A stretch of 42,042 bases of DNA from Enhydrobacter aerosaccus (lineage in GTDB: Bacteria > Pseudomonadota > Alphaproteobacteria > Reyranellales > Reyranellaceae), in contig CAIWTJ010000295.1 in the NCBI GenBank assembly GCA_903915535.1, positions 1 through 42,042 on the forward strand, written 5' to 3'. Shown one piece after another: positions 40,459 through 42,042 of this stretch (positions within the stretch are counted from its first letter, which is position 1; every line of letters starts with the position of its first letter). Below the pieces are notes generated by a model, which searched no databases, was not told the DNA's origin, and was given only the letters and a program-made list of their open reading frames with translations. The position numbers were made by a program, and so were the translations under genes.

Positions 40459-42042
40459 ATGAACGCGCCCCTCGCTGCGGACAATCTCGACATGATGAAA
40501 TTCGCCATCGGCCAGCCGGTCCCCCGCCAGGAAGATCCCACGCTGTTGAAGGGCCAGGGCCGCTACAGCGACGACATCAGCCATGCCAACCAGGCCTATT
40601 GCGTGATGGTGCGCAGCCAGGTGGCGCACGGGCTGATCAAGGGTATCGAGATCGACGAAGCGAAGAAAATGCCGGGCGTGCTCGGCATCTGGACCGGCAA
40701 GGACCTGAACGCGGCGGGCTACGGCGCGCTCAAGACCGTGATGATGGTGCCCAACCGCGACGGCTCGCAGATGAAGACGCCGACGCGCTACTCTCTCGCC
40801 ACCGAGAAGGTGAACTTCGTGGGCGATCCGGTGGCCTTCGTCGTGGCCGAGACGCTGGCCCAGGCCAAGGACGCGGCCGAAGCGGTCGTACTCGACATCG
40901 AGGCCCTCCCCGCCGTCACCGAAGCGCGCGCGGCGGCCCAGCCCGGCGCACCGGTCGTGTTTGATGACGTGCCCGGCAATGTCTGCGCCGACTACTATTA
41001 CGGCGACGCCGCGAAGGTGAAGGAAGCCTTCGCCAAGGCCGCGCACGTGACCAAGCTGCGCCTGGTCAGCAACCGCATCGTCGTCTGCGCGATGGAGCCG
41101 CGCACGGCGATCGCAAACTACGACAAGGCGACCGACCGCTACACCTTCGAGGCGGGCAACCAGGGCGCCTTCGGCCTCAAGAACCAGATGGCCGCCCTGC
41201 TCAACGTCAAGCCCGAGCAGGTCCGCATCCTGACCGGCAACGTCGGCGGCTCGTTCGGCATGAAGGGCTCGCCCTATCCCGAATATGCCGGCCTCTTCCA
41301 CGCCTCCAAGATCCTCGGCCGGCCGGTGAAGTGGACTGACGACCGCTCGGGCAGCTTCCTGAGCGACCAGCACGGCCGCGACCACGACTTCGATGGCGCG
41401 CTGGCGCTCGACAAGGACGGCCGCTTCCTGGCCGTGAGCCTGAAGGGCTACGCCAACCTCGGCGCCTATCTCTCCAATGTCGGCGCCGCCATGGGCGCGC
41501 TGGGCGTCACCCGCAATCTCGCCGCGATCTATCGCACGCCGCTGATCGAGGTCGAGACCAAGGTCTGCTTCACGCACACCTCGCCGATCGGCGCCTATCG
41601 CGGCGCGGGCCGCCCCGAGGCCAACTACTTCATGGAGCGCCTGATTGCCGCCGCGGCGCGCGAGATGGGCATCGACCAGGTCGCGATGCGCAAGCTCAAC
41701 CACATCAAGCCGGAAGAGATGCCGTACAAGACCGCCTCCGGCACGACGTACGATTCGGGCGAGTTCAGCGCGCTCCTCGACAAGGCGCTCGACCTCGCCG
41801 ACGTGAAGGGCTTCGTGGCCCGCAAGGAAGAGAGCAAGAAGAAGGGCCTGCTGCGCGGCCTCGGCATCGGCGACTATCTCGAGGTCACGGCGCCGCCGAT
41901 GAACGAGATGGGCGGCCTGCGCTTCGAGGACAATGGCGACGTCACCATCATCACCGGCACGCTCGACTACGGCCAGGGCCACTGGTCGGCCTTCGCGCAG
42001 GTGCTGACCACCAAGCTCGGCATCCCCTTCCACAAGATCAAG
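40459..42042 (+). CDS. Molybdopterin-binding large subunit, form II CoxL-like (3' truncated)
   Basis: 528 codons are visible and the frame is open to the window edge (full proteins are about 780 residues). The N-terminus RQEDPTLLKGQGRYSDDI is typical, as are GDPVAFVVAETLAQAKDA (about 117-134) and GNVGGSFGMKG (about 260). The active-site loop reads AYRGAGR (residues 379-385), the form II signature; form I CO dehydrogenases have AYRCSFR. So oxidation of another aldehyde or heterocycle is more likely than CO. The gene is divergent from hyuB over 80 bp. No small or medium subunit is visible upstream; they may lie downstream of the window. The long frame on the opposite strand is only its shadow. 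Confidence 0.9.
   Translation, partial: MNAPLAADNLDMMKFAIGQPVPRQEDPTLLKGQGRYSDDISHANQAYCVMVRSQVAHGLIKGIEIDEAKKMPGVLGIWTGKDLNAAGYGALKTVMMVPNRDGSQMKTPTRYSLATEKVNFVGDPVAFVVAETLAQAKDAAEAVVLDIEALPAVTEARAAAQPGAPVVFDDVPGNVCADYYYGDAAKVKEAFAKAAHVTKLRLVSNRIVVCAMEPRTAIANYDKATDRYTFEAGNQGAFGLKNQMAALLNVKPEQVRILTGNVGGSFGMKGSPYPEYAGLFHASKILGRPVKWTDDRSGSFLSDQHGRDHDFDGALALDKDGRFLAVSLKGYANLGAYLSNVGAAMGALGVTRNLAAIYRTPLIEVETKVCFTHTSPIGAYRGAGRPEANYFMERLIAAAAREMGIDQVAMRKLNHIKPEEMPYKTASGTTYDSGEFSALLDKALDLADVKGFVARKEESKKKGLLRGLGIGDYLEVTAPPMNEMGGLRFEDNGDVTIITGTLDYGQGHWSAFAQVLTTKLGIPFHKIK

Noticed and set aside
40351..42033. 560-codon frame on the minus strand at the end of the window
   Set aside because: It is His/Arg/Ala-rich and opposite a CoxL-type frame with clear motifs (AYRGAGR, GNVGGSFGMKG). 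The real gene has no stop before the window edge, so the antisense frame is the one that looks complete.

Overview
The window is a dense, GC-rich stretch of bacterial chromosome with very strong G/C preference at third codon positions. The gene families point to an alphaproteobacterium: a TrpX-like ABC substrate-binding protein, a FecR/DUF6600 protein pair, DUF6356, DUF2474 and a form II CoxL-type molybdoenzyme. A Reyranella- or Bradyrhizobium-like soil or water heterotroph is a guess, not a demonstrated placement. About 44 protein genes fill the window. Both edges cut a gene, no gap exceeds about 160 bp, and I see no rRNA, tRNA, CRISPR array, insertion sequence or prophage.

Layout. 1-4.8 kb: the tail of a class III aminotransferase, an HU-like protein, a double-hotdog thioesterase-like protein, a GatC/AtzG-like 65-aa protein coupled to an amidase, and an ABC_sub_bind periplasmic protein. 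4.8-9.7 kb: an aldehyde dehydrogenase, a small membrane protein, a VOC protein, a luciferase-like flavin oxidoreductase, and a MarR regulator divergent from a SAM methyltransferase. 9.7-14.8 kb: two large secreted FecR/DUF6600 paralogues flanking an unknown protein on the other strand. 14.8-21.1 kb: a D-2-hydroxyacid dehydrogenase divergent from an HpcH/HpaI aldolase, an oligopeptidase B, a class III nucleotide cyclase and a ketopantoate-reductase-like protein. 21.1-24.9 kb: a minus-strand five-gene run (SDR, phytanoyl-CoA dioxygenase-like, polysaccharide-deacetylase-like, M15 peptidase, alpha/beta hydrolase). 25-31.7 kb: topoisomerase IB, an MFS transporter, an aldo/keto reductase, a selenoprotein-W-like gene with an in-frame TGA, a second D-2-hydroxyacid dehydrogenase, an Lrp regulator, a DUF6356 protein, a secreted hydrolase and an HPF/RaiA-like protein. 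31.6-34.2 kb: an operon of alpha/beta hydrolase, M20 amidohydrolase and DsbA-fold isomerase. 34.2-40.4 kb: an MliC-like lipoprotein, then a minus-strand run of hydantoinase B, a secreted 180-aa protein, asparaginase, and the cyanide-insensitive-type bd oxidase cydA-cydB with a 34-aa DUF2474 subunit. 40.5 kb to the end: a truncated form II CoxL-like molybdopterin subunit.

The genes suggest scavenging of amides, imides, N-acyl amino acids, hydroxyacids and aldehydes: amidase, M20 hydrolase, asparaginase, HyuB, aldehyde dehydrogenase, SDR, AKR and 2-hydroxyacid dehydrogenases. These sit beside a high-affinity quinol oxidase and cell-envelope functions.

The most notable item is at 28296-28508. 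It is a 70-residue SelW/Rdx-family protein whose redox motif reads Cys-Gly-Ala-TGA. The TGA is followed at once by a two-tier hairpin that fits a bacterial SECIS element. Standard gene calling would stop at codon 10 and miss this gene.
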